Source: Maylandia zebra (Eukaryota > Chordata > Actinopteri > Cichliformes > Cichlidae). Taken from it: a stretch of DNA of 64,000 bases. Shown one piece after another: positions 22,955 through 36,184 of the stretch; positions within the stretch are counted from its first letter, which is position 1; each line of letters begins with the position of its first letter. A program made the position numbers and the translations under genes. Below the pieces are notes generated by a model. It had not been told where the DNA came from and did no database searches. It saw only the letters and a program-made list of their open reading frames with translations. The DNA lies in assembly GCF_041146795.1 (NCBI RefSeq), contig NC_135180.1, positions 35,758,294 through 35,822,293 on the forward strand. The letters run 5' to 3'.

Positions 22955-23816
22955 AAGCCATCATCAAAGTAATGCTATGACTTCATCCTGGATCATCTCT
23001 GCATCCTGCTGATGAGATTACAGCTGAAGCTGAACTAAGCTTCACTTTTGTAATACCACTTTGTACCACAAGGTGACACAACAAGTAAGTTAATCTTACA
23101 TATGGCTCGGGTCAATGATTTTAACTTGTACGCCGTCATACGGGTGTATCTGTTCAGATGAAGTTTAGATCCACCAGCCTGGGTCAAGTCAAGGAAAATA
23201 GGTATTTTAAGGAATCTTGAAACTGAAGTGGTACGTGCCATGTCTGTGTGCATTTTTATTGGGACTGTGGTGACATCTGAAACTAATGAGAACCCTTCCT
23301 GCACTAATGCTTGTTCCCATCACCCAGGTTTCTGCAGAGACTGACACCTGATGGTTTTTGAAGGACAATAGGGGCAAATCTCTAAACTATGAAAAAGTAA
23401 AACAGCATAAGACAGAGCATATGGACCAGAGGTCACAAGGTGCAGGCACAACACCTGAAATAGGGCAGCATGGGCGTGAATGGAGGTTAACGCTGTTACC
23501 TCAGAGCACGGCCTGGTTTAAAGACATCCATGTTAGGTTAACTGGTCATGTATGTGAGGTAGATGAAGTCCTTTAAGTGTGAGCAGTTAAACTGTGACTT
23601 GTGTATGGATGAAATGTGAGTAAATTACTTGCCGCTTCTGAGAATGTCCTCGCTACTTGTAATGATTAAATCATTATGCTATTATGCTTTCATGTATAAA
23701 ACAGGACATGATGTCAGATAGTAAATTTAGTTTGTGTTTGGGGGGGAAATAAGTTGACTCTCCCTGCTCTCTTAATTAAGGATTAATCTTCCACTTATTA
23801 AGGCAGGCCGTTTACT

Positions 23817-24250
23817 CCAGCAGTCCCTGAACTTTTTAGCGCCACAGACCGGTTAAATGTCAGACAATATTTTCACAGACCGGCCTTTAAGGTGTCGCGG
23901 ATAAATACAACAAATAAAATGATACGATCAAGACAAAAACTGTTATTTTGTAAATATAATAATAAACGCAAATTAACTGTGTAATTTTGCAACTTTATTA
24001 GCAGCATCCTCCTAAAATGCACCAACAACATTGAGAGTAACATCCTCCTCTTTGCCCCTTAACGCTCTCTGGTCGCTACGGTAAAGCGTAAATAATTCTT
24101 TCAAAATAAGACACAACTACAACATGGGAAAAAACCCAGGGAAACAGAGTTAACAATAAAAACCCTGAAAACCATTAATTTCACACCCGAGCCCAACAAC
24201 CCCGGTACCAAACGACTCATGGACCCGGGGGTTGGGTACCGCTGGTTTAC
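23817..24250. mobile_element. Non-autonomous hAT-like element
   Basis: The left end reads CCAGCAGTCCCTGAACTTTT then GCCACAGACCGG. The right end, on the minus strand, begins ACCAGCGGTACCCAACCCCC and GGGTCCATGAGTCGTTTGGT. These two ends, with CAG(N)GG-CCC-AAC words and accompanying ACCGG motifs, are a pattern I know from vertebrate hAT non-autonomous elements. There is no transposase frame. Confidence 0.55.
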
Positions 24251-25191
24251 ACATTCTAAATTGATGTGCAGTTCAAAATTTGTTGTAGGGCCCAGATTAT
24301 ACCGTGCAAGGCATACAACATGAACAGTAAGCGTTAACCAGCCAAGAATATATTCTTATTTACAGCGGTGAAAGAGTCTCATGAGTAAATGTGGAGAAGT
24401 CCAAGAAGAAATGTGAAACATTATGAGCTCTGGGGAAACAACTCCCCCTGCTGGTCACAGTTTTAGTTGACATTTGCAGCTGGTAATTTTAGAAAGTACC
24501 TTTAAAGTTGTTGTTTTTTTTTTTGTTTTTTTTTTAAAGCATTCACTAAATTAACTGCCCAGAGGGGTTTCAGGATAGCTGTAGAGTGGTGAGACTTGCT
24601 TCTAGCAGGTTAGGTGCTGGTTATCTGGCAGGATGTGGTCTAATAAGAAGTGTTAGGAGGTAAAGGGATAACTGCTGTATCTGCTCAGGGGTTGCTGGAC
24701 TGACACCTAAAAAAGAAATGGTAAATTTCTTCAGGCTGACCAGTTTCTGCATGCCTTAGTGTGTTAACACGGTGCAGGAGTGGCGAATGAAACCTGGGCT
24801 CTGCAGCTTGATGAATTTCCATTTCCTTTTTATTACTGTCAAAACGTCTATAAACAAGACACAAAAATGGGGGGGAAAAAAAAAAACAAAAAAAACATAA
24901 CATTTAACATAAATTCCACAGCTCTTCTCAGTTCATTTTCCCTCTGACAGTTTCTTTTCTTGAAATTAACACTATTTAAAAAAAAAAAAAAAAAAAGTCT
25001 TCTCAGCAGGAGGAAGGCCTCTTAGCATTTGGACGATGGTGCACAGGCGCCTCTAACGGGATTCGAAGGTCCACAGGGACGAGGTTGTACTCCATATTTC
25101 TGTGTATGTGTGGATGAAACCTTTTTCCAGACTCCTTCCCGGGTTCTCAGTTTTCTCCCTCTTCATCCTTTTGTTTTTGTGGCTGTTAATG

Positions 25192-28100
25192 CTATGAAGC
25201 TGACCAACTTCTTCGCCATTCCACGAACTCGTCTAGAAGCACCGGCCCTGCAAAAAACAAATAAACCCGTAAATATAGACAAAGGTGCGCCTGCACGTTA
25301 TTACTGTTCAGTGAAGACATGAAGCCATTTTAAGGTTTAAAACTGAAATGCTTGTTTAACATTCTTTTGCAGTTATACATGTTGAAAAGTTTGCTTAAAC
25401 AGCTGGCCATTTAAAACTTAGAAAATAAAAGAATCTTAAAATCAATACAAAAATGGAGGGAAGCTGGTGTAAATTTATTAACATCAGGACTGCTGTGGCA
25501 TTTTGGACTACAAGTGATGGACAGATATTAGATTTCCTTTCACAGAAATGAGTGAGCCATCACGGAAGACCCCCCAGAATTATAACATGCTCATCCTTCT
25601 GTCCTAAGAGTGTGAACCGATCCAGATGTGTTCTTGTGTATTATGACAAACTGTGCGACAGCGGCCATTCCCAAACCAAAGCCCTGGATGGTCCAGGTGG
25701 GGCGATAACTGGCCAACACATCCTATTCCATGTTTGGACATTTCATACAGGTTTATATTCCCGCCTTGAAGCAGCTCTGTAAGAGAGGCCTGCACTATTT
25801 TCCTAGTACAAGTGGTACTCACAAGCTCCATCCTCATCGTAGTTACTGAGGTCTGGGTTGATGGTCCGGCTGAACTCCAGAACATTATACCACTGGTCTT
25901 TATTCAATCCCTTGTACTTGGACTGCTGTGGGAGACATTAATGGGAGGGAGACCGTGAGGAAACAACCCAGAGAGAGGAGTGAAGAGCTGTTTGAAGATG
26001 AGCTGATTTCACATCTCCTTTATCAGAGCAATGAGATTTACCTCCAGGAACTGGCTGAAGACTGGGAAGAGCGGCCATGACCTTCCCAGCAGCAGAGCCA
26101 GCATTAATTTTGCCGTGTCCATGTCCAAACTCCTCTGGTTCTTATCCTGAGGACAGAAGCAACTCAGTGAGTGAGCTCAGTAATAAGTGCAGCAGTTCAT
26201 ATCTCTTATGATCCCATGAATGCGCTGATGAGTGTTTCCCCCACAATCCCATTAGTCATAACAGTTAAACCTAACTGCACGGTTGCTGCACTGAAATTGA
26301 AAAGACACTCCCTCATTTATGGTTATTTAAAAAAATAAAAAATAAAAAAATCCAGCTGCATCAGCAGGGAGATTCACTGCATCAAGCTCAGAGTCAGAAT
26401 TCAGAGACTTGATCTGAAAGCCTGTGTTGGTGAAGTTAAGCTTCATTTATGGTCACCACACCAAATCTTTTCAGAAGCTCAGAGTTTAAATGTAGCATCT
26501 GCTCCTCCCGGTTAAAACATGGTCACCCCATAGGGAACTATTTTGTGGTAATTTGGCGCTTTTAAATTATTATTTTTATTCCAACTTTTCCTCATAACAA
26601 TCACAAAGTCAGGAGCACAAACACTGCAGACATATTACAAAATGATGCTCAAGGATTTTTACAGGCTTAACTTCCAAATAATAACAAAAAATAAATAGAC
26701 TCACTCTGGCAAAGTCAAAGGCGTATCTGTAGATATTTTTAAAGGTCGCAGCATCGTTGAGCTCACTGCGCAGGTAATCAAGTTTACTTTGTAATCTCTC
26801 TGTGCAGTCACACCTGCATGTAGACGAAAACACATTTAAGCGTATTTGTAACCTCAACCACAAATAAACTGAAAGAATAAGATTTCTTACTGTAATATCG
26901 TCATTCCCCTGAGCCACTCGTCTTTTGTGAAGTACCCCATGTTTGCTGCTTCTAGATGCCACGCTAAAACTAACATGATAATCTGCAGGAAAGAAAGAGG
27001 AGATTCAAACAAGTGTAAGAAAGCTTGTTTCCTACCATCTTTATTTTTCACAGAAAAAAAACATTTGTTGCTAAAATAAAACTCCATAAAACATTCTCAC
27101 ATCATGAGTGCCTCACAGTCTCTTTTCTGAGTGTTACCCTATGACTCCTGATGGTCAGGAGTTCATCAGGTAAGGGACATGCAGAGTGACTAAGAGTCAA
27201 GCTGCTGACTTACATTCTCTGGTTCCACGCCGATGTCCTCACAGAACTTCTCCATGGCCTCTGGGCCGAACACCTTGTCGGGGGCAGCGTACTTGTGGAA
27301 CCAGGCCAGGCACTTCTTACTGGAAAAGGGCTTGTCAGTGTTGATTGACCTCGGACCGCGGATCAGAGGTCGGGTAAAACTTCAGCACAGACCAAACATT
27401 TTAAAGATAAATGTGCAGCCATAACTTCAGGAGGTTGTTACATGGCAGCTATACAACAGCTGGACTACAGTCAAAGCAAAAATACAACAAAGGATTTCAC
27501 CCTGTGAGAGCTGGGATAGGCTCCAGCACCCCTGACTCTGAACAGGGTAAAGTGGCTCAGAAAACAGCCTGTCAGTATTTCCTGCAGATTAATGGCAGCG
27601 CGGTGGCTCAGTGGTTACCACAGCTGCCTCACAGCTGGATGTTCTCCAAGAACATTGGTGTATCCAGTCAGCCAGCCAGTTTAGAATCAACTGCTACCAA
27701 GTCAGATCAGATGCTGCTGTATGCAAATGGCTCGGGTGATTATTCACATGAGACTCAAACTGTCACCATATTTCATTAAAAACCTGAAATTAAGTCTGCA
27801 CGGACATTTATGATGTACAGAGCTGAGGCACTGATGGATTATCCACCTCATTTATATCCAAGAATAAAGCAAAGGTACCTAATAAAGTGGCACTTTAGAT
27901 ACTCTCCTACAGTCCTGAAGACTGAGGCAGTGCTGATTAAGATGACAAGTATGTGCTGAGTGCCTCGATTAGTAAGGAGCATAACTCACAACATGTGTGA
28001 AGATATGCGTTTTGGCTACATCCTCACTGTGACTGCAGCATGAGCATTCATCTACACTCTTAATACACAATGAAGAAGAAGAGGAGAAGGTGAAGGGCTC

Positions 28101-28307
28101 AGAAAGCCTACACCCGGCTGAGAGAGCATCGATCTCACAAGGTAATCAATAAAGGTTCAAGAAGCACATAGGATGGATAGAAGACAAAGGTTAGCGGTGC
28201 AGACACAGGACACCCTCAGTGTGAGCAGATAGATCTGTTTACCTCGTAATTTTACAGTTCTGCTCATGATCATCTGCATCAGGCAGCTTCCTCTTCTTCA
28301 CAGGCAT
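25192..28307 (-). CDS. dcun1d5: DCN1-like protein 5, cullin neddylation co-factor
   Basis: Seven coding exons on the minus strand: 28243-28307, 27214-27379, 26891-26982, 26705-26813, 26042-26146, 25823-25925 and 25192-25247. They join in frame to 231 residues plus stop; human DCUN1D5 has 237. The start [13 protein letters not shown], with a basic KKRK likely to favour nuclear entry, and the lack of a UBA domain or N-terminal glycine point to DCUN1D5 rather than DCUN1D1-4. The PONY domain follows (about residues 40-228): [70 protein letters not shown], and [11 protein letters not shown]1-like proteins bind the cullin WHB domain and the NEDD8-E2 UBE2M or UBE2F and speed neddylation. The C-terminus ends EWRRSWSAS, slightly unlike mammals. 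The start lies 31 bases inside an exon with an AG upstream, so a 5' noncoding exon is expected. Confidence 0.95.
27504..27660 (+). repeat. Fragments of LINE-type and SINE-type repeats
   Basis: GAGCTGGGATAGGCTCCAGC at 27508 is the widespread teleost word that usually precedes GAACAGGATAAG; here it is followed by GAACAGGGTAAA. At 27596 GCGCGGTGGCTCAGTGGTTA is a tRNA-like A-box head of a SINE, soon degenerating. Both lie in intron 1 of the dcun1d5 coding region. Confidence 0.5.
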
Positions 28308-29577
28308 CACGGCACCTTTACTGGGCTTCACTAGCTGGGCTACATTTACAGAGCAAAGACAACAGTCAAACATCCGTTTGACCCTGGAGTGACTGAGCCA
28401 TCTTAGCAGCTACAACAACTCAAGTACATTTACAGAAATGCTTTACTTTGTATGCTTCATACCCAAAACATTTCCTCCATCTATGATGGGTATTCTAACA
28501 TTCAAAACATTCAAAACACTTTGATTACTGAATTATCTGAAAGGGTAACTGTTGAAATGAGACGGCCAATTATGGAACAAGTATTGGAGGAGCACTGACG
28601 CAGTGTAACAATCAGTTAATCTAATCTTGGGTCAAAAATCTGGACTTTTAAGTTCTGTGTTCTTTCATTAGTTTAACGTCAGTAGCAAATCAGTACATCT
28701 TTGGGCTTTAAGCAGCTGCCTTCTGCAGCGGTAGGTGTGAAAAAATTTAATAAAAATCAACGCCTGTGTTTTTTAAAAACATACTTCTATTTCTACACAT
28801 CTTTCTATTACCCTTCCCTGTTAAAATAGAAGTAAACTGAAATTCATGGTGTGAAACGTTTTTATGATTAAAAAAATAAATAAAAAAATAACAGCACACA
28901 GATATATATGAGATGTGTGAGAGGTTGTACCTGTATATTTCTGCCTGCCTTGTCCATTCAAATCTAAGCAATGCTGGAATAAAACAGAAAACTGGTTTAA
29001 AAAAAAAAAAAAAAAGTCTGCACAGCACCCGATAAGCTGATGGATGCTGTACGCTAAAGTCCAGCAGTATTATCACTGTAAACGTGCCGGACTACACCGG
29101 CGTTGTCTGCTACACACAAATCAACACAAAAACTCACAAGCTTGTCCAGCGTTTCTGACAGCGTGCTGATGTTTGCCAGGACTTTTCCTACGAGAAAGCA
29201 CACAAGCACTGACTCAGCATCATTCAGGGAATGTCAGCCAAGGAAGACCGAAGGCATCAGCCAAAACACATGCGAGGCATTACTAACACCACCATCACTT
29301 TGAAACCAAGAGGAAAAATCTGATCATAGGTCAAAGACCTCAGATGAGATCCAAATTTTTTTTATAGTTTCTGTAAACCAGAACGGTTTAGGGTAAATAT
29401 CTGATACTGTGACTATGAATGGAGTCTCAGGAGCGCAGCTCAGGTTCATTCAGAATGATAGATGCTTGAAGTCTCTAAAATATTTGGATTTGTGTGGTGT
29501 TCTCTCATTCTGCTAATATGAATTTGAGTCATTTTCAAGATATTTATGAAATTATCAAAATAACAACACTAGAATTA

Positions 29578-29604
29578 TTATTATTATTATTTTTTTTTTT
29601 TTAC
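29578..29604 (+). repeat. ATT / T low-complexity tract
   Basis: Several ATT units followed by about twelve T, inside the presumed 5' UTR intron of dcun1d5. Confidence 0.8.
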
Positions 29605-30024
29605 AACTACTTTCAAGATTTAAATGAAGATTGAAGAAAATTTATTTAACACTGGCATGACGTGAGTACTTTGTATCAGCAGATTTCCAAAGCCAAGGCA
29701 TTCGGATCATATCTGTGCGTCGTTGTTAATTGAAGTTTCATTGCAGTTGCCCTCCTGGCCTTACGGTCAACTGAACGTTCAGAAATTCAAGGAAAGAACC
29801 GATTTCTGCCTTTAGAGCTGTGATTTTAAGCCTTTGTGCCAAAGCAAAACAAACAGCAAACCAAAAATTAAGACTTGGCTGTCTTCATATGTGCAGAATG
29901 CCATGTCATACTCTCTCATTTCAAATATCATCACTTCTTTTGATTGCAATGTTAGCTGATTTTAAGAACAATGAGCACCACTAAAGTATGACTTGCATCA
30001 ATCCTCTTATCACACAAGAACACA

Positions 30025-30500
30025 TACATTGTATGGTCAAAAATATGGGGACACACCTCTTAGTCTTTGAATTCAGGTGTTTTTAGTTCCATAGCCACAG
30101 GTGTATAAAATCAAGCACCCAGCCATGCAGTCAGCCTTTAGAATGACTTGTGAAAGAATGGGTCGTTCTAAAGAATTAACAGAAATTGAGTACTACTGAA
30201 ACAGGATGCCACTGTTGCAACAGGTCAGTGGGTGAAATTTCTTCCCTTTTAGATATTCTGCAGTCAGCTGTATTATTGTAAAGTGGACGTGTTCAGGAAT
30301 CATTAATCCACAAAGTGGTAGATCATGTAAAGTTAGAGTGCGATCGCTGCGTGCTGAGGTGTAAAGCACATATGTTCTGCTGACTCAGTAACTGCAGACC
30401 TCAAAACCTCTGACATTAAGATCAGCATGTAAACTGTACACTGGGAGCTTCATGACATGGGTTTCTATGGCAGAGCAGCTCCTGTGGGTGTATTATGTGG
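30025..30500 (+). mobile_element. Decayed Tc1-like transposon, 5' half
   Basis: The left end TACATTGTATGGTCAAAAAT resembles Tc1-family inverted repeats. The words ATGGGTCGTTCTAAAGAATT (30158, a MGRSKEL start), AGGATGCCACTGTTGCAAC, and GGGAGCTTCATGACATGGGT with TTCTATGGCAGAGCAGCT then follow the order of fish Tc1-like transposases. Stops and deletions are frequent, and the catalytic 3' half and right inverted repeat are missing. Confidence 0.7.
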
Positions 30501-31899
30501 GCAGCCTAGAAATTTTGTTTATGTAGTGTAGATTCCTGCTGCCTCTGGTTCAGACGCAGCTCTCTTCTACCCTTTTAAAGCAGGTGAAGTCTCTCTATAA
30601 AAGGATGTTTAGTTTCCAAGGCCCTCATTAGCTCACTATATTAGCATTAACAGATTAACTCGGGCTGAAGGCTGCTGACATCACAAGTCCAGCTGCTCAA
30701 TTATATCTCCTCACTATCAATCAGGCCAATGAGGTCAACTGAAATGACATTTAGTACTTTGTGCAGTTACAATGTTTCGTTGATGCAAAAATCTCAGGGG
30801 ACACCTTGACTTGTCTCAGGGCAGCACTGAGGAACCACAGCCTTTAAGTATAGGACCCATTGGAAGTTTAGGATCATATGTAGACATGATCCCAGACACA
30901 TACACAACAATGAATTCTGTGACTTTACTCCCCATTGGGATCATTCAAGTGATTCCTGGAGATGTGTGGAGAGGCAGAGTGTGCCATCGCAGCAGCTGTC
31001 ACAAGTACGATTCATAAATGCACAAAATTCACTTGAGTACTGTTAAAATGAATGGTGACGCCATTGTTGGAGATTGAAATGGGCCAGTTCGGAAACACTG
31101 TTTTTGTTCGGTTCGGCCTGCATAGCTGGTTAAAAGGAAGGAGCAAACAGGGACTGCCTCATCACACTAAATTTCCGTTTTCGTGTTCAGACTTGATATA
31201 AAAGCTCACCAGAAAAACGAGGACACTGCTCGGAAGAAAACAGGCGTTGTCACGTTTGCATTTCAACAAAAACCACCAAACGTAACTGTCGCGCAGCTGC
31301 AGTGTCTGCGACGTTAAACGCGAACTTTTTCCAGCGTTTGAACTGTTAAAAATAAACATGGTAACGACAGCACTGCTGCAGAAGCAGTTTAAAAAGCTCT
31401 GTGGGAAACACACGTCACCATTCCTCCACCACACACACCTAAAGCACAAGACACAGGTACATATTGAATAAAAAGTCTGTTAAGGGTCTGGACTCTGTTA
31501 AACTTTAAACTTTGGGCTAAAATCCAAACTGCTGCGGGTCTCCGCCTTTGATGCTAACGTTAGCTAACCAGGCTAGAATGACTAATAGACTTCGTGCCAG
31601 GATGTCGCATTTTGTCGCCACTTAAATGTTACAAAAACATGATTCGTATTACAAATTCCACATTTATCTCCTTCATTTTCTTCAGAGAGTCAGACTTGAC
31701 TCACAGGGAACCTCTTTTGTTTGCTAGCTAACATTAGTGGCGCACCGCGGGTTTCAGAGCTGCTCTGCTAACGTCTGCTAATGTGTCCAAACACGCATCA
31801 AAAGTCTTTAAATCACTCGCATCATAATTAGACGCAAATATAAGACAGATGCCTGGGGCAACACCTGGTAATTGATAGGGCACTGTTTTAAACACTTAC

Positions 31900-31995
31900 C
31901 ACTTTCAGTCACACTCAGACTACTGTCTCAGTTCCACCTGCTTCTCTTATGCCGGAGTTTTGGCTGGAGCCGGCGTTTCCGCGAGAGTGGACGAT
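31900..31995 (-). promoter_or_regulatory. Candidate first noncoding exon and promoter of dcun1d5
   Basis: Read on the minus strand, a CpG-richer block (CTCTCGCGGAAACGCCGGCT, about 31964-31990) leads to an excellent donor, GAAAGTG|GTAAGTG, at 31900/31899. It is upstream of the start exon and on the correct strand. No other CpG-rich block lies between dcun1d5 and cul5. Confidence 0.45.
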
Positions 31996-32261
31996 ACCAC
32001 CGCTTTATGGGGGTGCAAAACGAAATTAGCGTTTCCCTCTTCAGAGAAATGTGCGCGAACGCTCTTTTTTAAGAATGGATGTTTATAAAACACGACATTT
32101 AACCTCATTTACAAGAAGGATATATGGTCTTAGGCAACAGTTATCCAAACGACAACATCTGATGGTTGTAATGTACACCCCGAAGAGCCGAATATATCGT
32201 TTTAGTTCTTAAAGAAATAGTCCCTTATTTTTGGCTCACATGCTCACATGTACTCATGTCC

Positions 32262-32310
32262 ATGCATCCATTCATCCCAGCTGTCATAGGGCGAGAGGCA
32301 GGGTGTAATA
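32262..32310 (-). repeat. Fragment of widespread teleost repeat
   Basis: CATCCATTCATCCCAGCTGT followed by CATAGGGCGAGAGGCAGGGT is part of the repeat whose opposite-strand form reads GCTGGGATAGGCTCC. Related fragments are at 27504, 36185 and 49158. Confidence 0.55.
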
Positions 32311-32559
32311 AAGTTTAAAATATTTTTAACATTTATACAAAACTGTAAAATCTCTGTCAGCTATTTTTCTAAAATAGAGTTTCCTCTGAACTTTTTATTT
32401 AATTTTAGCTGTTCACAGTTCAAAAACTCGTCCATCACTCTGAGTTAACGACAAGGAAGGTTATCCTAGTTAACTAAAACGAAACATTGAGGTAGGTTAA
32501 TTCTAGTGAAATTACAAATAAAAAAGTAAAATGAAAAAAAAAATCTCTGTCATGGACAG

Positions 32560-32765
32560 TGCACAGGAGATGTGGAGAGGAGATGCAGGCTAGATGCACT
32601 GGGTGTAGACGGGTGTCAGGGGTGACGTGATTTATGACAGAAAGGTAGTGATAGCGAGAGTAAAAGAGAAGCTCTCATAACCTGCTGTGATGTATGGTTT
32701 GGAGACAGGAGGTGAGGCCAAAGACAGAGGAGTTGATGTTTGTTGGGAGTGAGCAGGATGGACAG
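32560..32765 (+). mobile_element. Non-LTR retrotransposon coding remnant
   Basis: GGGTGTCAGGGGTGACGTGA, TTTATGACAGAAAGGTAGTG and TGATGTATGGTTTGGAGACA occur in the order of a reverse-transcriptase C-terminal region found in many fish LINEs (a GVIYDRK...MLYGLET text). Frames are interrupted; it is a decayed fragment. Confidence 0.5.
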
Positions 32766-33261
32766 GATAGAGGCAGCTGATCCACAGATAATCCTGCAGT
32801 GAGAGCTTGTCCTTTAATAACACAATTTATCTGCAAAATAACAAGTTTAAAAATAAATGTTATGGATAAAAAGTATAATCTACGTGCAAAATATAGTTTA
32901 GTAGAAACATATGCATATAACAGGTGTCATTATATGACCCCCTGCTGGTCTCTAGTCTTTGTTTTTAAAGGTTTAGTAAGCAAAAGACCATTTGACCTGA
33001 GACTTGTGTAGTGTTTATTAACTCAGAGTTAGTGTTTATACTGAGGGTTGTTGGAACATTAATAAACCCAGTGTTCCTGTAACTGTGTGGTGTATGGAGC
33101 ACATGATTGTGGCCCATACACCATCTCTTAAAATGTAAATATTCAGCATAAATTCTCATAGATTTATTTAAAAAAAAAACTTAAATAAAAAAATCGAGGT
33201 CATTCACTGTGACATTGCATTTGTTTATTTACCATTTTCTTAATTAACTTAATATGAAGTA

Positions 33262-33335
33262 AGATTAGATTAGATGAAACTTTATTAATCCCTCGGGTGG
33301 GTTCCTCCAGGAAATTGAACTGCAGAATAAGTCTG
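33262..33335 (-). repeat. LINE 3' tail-like fragment
   Basis: AGATTAGATGAAACTTTATT followed by AATCCCTCGGGTGGGTTCCT is a very common teleost word at retroelement ends. Confidence 0.55.
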
Positions 33336-34889
33336 CAAACTACATCAAGTCCTTGTAATTTATCTTCTTGATAAATAAACACCCGAGTATAACCCACTCG
33401 TGTTAAATTGAGGTCATTTGGGTTGTTTTTTTGAAGCAATAAGCTCAAGTAATTTCTTTAAATGCATTAAATTTTACAGCAACTGGAAGTAGGAAGAAAA
33501 CATTTGTCTTTATTTTGCCAGTAAATAAATTGTTCAACTTTAAAAAAAATATTTAAAACAAGCAAAAACAAAGCAGTACTCAAAAGAAGCACTCTCATCC
33601 CACTTTGATTTTTTTCTTTTATTGCCAACACACACTTTTAAAGTCCTTCCTTGATGTCATAGCAAACATTCAGCTGGTTTTCAGGCTGTGGCTGATTGTG
33701 TTTAGTTCAAGTGTTGTCGTCACACAAGGCTACAGTAAAATCTGACTTCTGTGCAGTGCAGGCCGGGTTTTCACATGAGACAACCAAAAGAAAAAGAAAA
33801 GAATCACTCAGTCTTTTAACTTCAGCTGTGGTTAATCCAAATGTTTCAAACGAGAGTAAAATGCAAAAATCAGACAATATATCTTTAAAAAAGGGGAGGG
33901 GCATAAAATGAGATCACACAGGTGGTGACACCCTTGTTTTTAGTTGGAAAAAGAAATTTTACATTGAGAAAAACTTTGAAACTCTACTCACACATCCTTT
34001 CACAGTGGTGAAAGCTTCCTCATATTTACTTTTTAAACCCTCATTTTCTTTGGGAATCATGTCATTAATACATTTAACGAGCTGTGGGATGTTTCTGCAG
34101 TTGGGTTTGACTTTTGTGGAACATGTTGCTGAAATAAAATCTAAGGTTTATTAAAAAAGATTTGATATGTTGTCTTTGTATTGTTTTTGTTTAAATAAAG
34201 ATACAAACTGAAATGATGGGATTCTCTTTATTTAAATTTCACATTCTGAACAGCTTGTTTTTGGAGAGAGTGAATTAGCTTTGGAAGTTACGGAAGTTTA
34301 AAGGCGTCCACTTATGCTTATTTCCATATTTTGATGATTGGGTTCTGATAGAGTAGCTTTGCATGACTCGAAGATCGAAATCATTCTTATTTTTTTTTCG
34401 TTCAGTCTTTCCCTTCATACTCAAAACAATCTGCTTCCATCCAATTTTTATGACCTCAACTAAATACTTATATTTACTGCTGTGTTTTTTTTAATCTTAA
34501 AAATGTTTCCCCAACAATTTGTCAGTTTCCTTCTTTGAAAACCTTTCATAGTTTTCTGTAAGATAATCTGCCCACCTGTGTGGTAAAGATCATGGAAAGT
34601 TGTGAGGAAATATATTTATGTTTTTAGACATTACGGGTAAATTCCCATTTCTAATCCCTGTGTTGTGCTTAAAAGTGGGAATGAATCATTGTGATGTTTT
34701 GTAGTGAACCATGGCTAACACAGCTATAATGCAAAGATTTACTGCTGCAGAAGCCCTGAGACAGACATTTAATGCCCAAACTGACAGCTCAGCTGATGTA
34801 GGAATGAGTCCAGTCGACTCCTTTTTGCACAAAAATGATCAAAAACTAATGAATAAACAAATGACTAAGAATATTATAAAATGTCTGTG

Positions 34890-34995
34890 TAGGTTCCCAG
34901 TTATCCAGGTCATGGTACTCTAAGGAGCTTGGATTTTGTTTTAATTTTCTTGAAGATGTTCCACCCCTCATCAGAGAAGCTTCTTCAGTTCTAAG
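34890..34995 (+). mobile_element. Solo terminal fragment of a Penelope-like element
   Basis: On the plus strand it reads GGTTCCCAGTTATCCAGGTC, CTAAGGAGCTTG, CTTGAAGATGTTCCACCCCT, CATCAGAGAAGCTTCTTCAG and TTCTAAG. This is the same order as the minus strand of the right end of the element at 897-3032 (positions 3032 down to about 2910). It has diverged and lost about 15 bases. No coding part accompanies it. Confidence 0.65.
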
Positions 34996-35994
34996 ACATA
35001 TCTTAGAATACGTCATAGATAGGGAAACAGTATAGGTACGATAAACACAGACAGAGCCATTTAAAACAAGTGTCCATTTCATGAGTTTCTATTATAATAT
35101 CTGGTACTGATGCAAAGTTTATAGTCTCCTAAAAGATCAGGAGAGAAACCTTAAGCTAAATAATGGGGTCATAAATGACACTACTCTGTCATTTTAGCCA
35201 GTAAAATAGCTTCTAACAGTACATGTATATGACATACAGTGAGAAGAATAAAAGGTTCCCTTTATTGAAGACTGACAGCTTGTGAAATGATGCAGTGAAA
35301 CTGAAAAACCTCTGAAGAAATTCAAGTTTGTCAGCCTGTATAAACAATTCAAGTGAGGCTCGGGTTCAGCCAGTAGTCTGACAGGCAACAGGTATGCTTA
35401 CCCTCTGAGTTCAGTCTGTTTACATGGTAATAGTTGAAAACTAGCACTTAATACAAAGCAGAGCTGAAGCTGATGGAAATTCAGTTAAACTGGAGGTGTT
35501 CAGTTCTACATAACTGACATATTAAACAAAAAGCATTAAAGTGATTAGAAAACGAATTCTAAATTTCTCAAAGTGTGGCCACACAGGGAAGGATGCCTTA
35601 ACTTTCTTTGAATTCAAACCCAAAGTTGTCAAATAAGCAAAGAGTGAGTGAGACTGAGCTCGTCTGTTGTTGTTACTATAACAGCAAACCTTGCAAACAT
35701 TAACAAATAAAGCTGATGTCAAAAATTAACAGGACAAAAACCCACAAACACCAAAAAGGATTTGTACAATTTTCTGTGAGGGCTGAATAGAAAGGACAGA
35801 GTTACAGTAACCCACCCTCTGGAAGCCACAAATACATCTGACGGATTGGTTGTTGCACATACCTCTCATTATGAGTTAAAACTTATAAACTTCAGAACAA
35901 GTGAGAAGATTACAAACATCATCTGGATTCATGAATGCCTGAGCTAAATTTAGAAGATTTAGATTTGTATGTCAGGAAGTAGAGCAGGTCATCT

Positions 35995-36160
35995 TATAAT
36001 TGTAAAGTTGTTGGTTCCCTGGCTGCTCCAGTCTAGACACCAAATATCCTTGGGCAGGATACCAACCCCAAGCTACTCTCCAATACATCCATGGGATGAT
36101 GAATGAAAACTATTCTTAAGAAAGCACAGAATAAAAGTGCTTATATGAATGAATCAAGCT
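35995..36160 (+). repeat. SINE-type repeat fragment
   Basis: TTGTTGGTTCCCTGGCTGCT, CCAGTCTAGACACCAAATAT, CCTTGGGCAGGATACCAACC and the tail AGAAAGCACAGAATAAAAGT followed by GCTTATATGAATG match the order of SINEs common in percomorphs. A shorter relative is at 4311-4404. Confidence 0.55.
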
Positions 36161-36184
36161 GGGGTCACAGGATAGAGCATTTAT

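Larger units (their letters stand above)
22430..25180. other. 3' UTR of the Ig-type gene, intergenic DNA and 3' UTR of dcun1d5
   Basis: No coding exon. The two genes converge here. A genomic A35 run is at 22916-22950. A hAT-like relic lies at 23817-24250. On the minus strand a possible dcun1d5 polyadenylation signal AATAAA reads from 24834 to 24829. Confidence 0.5.
28340..31899 (-). other. Presumed 5' UTR intron of dcun1d5
   Basis: No exon is recognised between the start-codon exon and the candidate first exon at about 31900. It contains the ATT tract and the Tc1-like relic, and is otherwise unremarkable AT-rich sequence. Confidence 0.4.
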
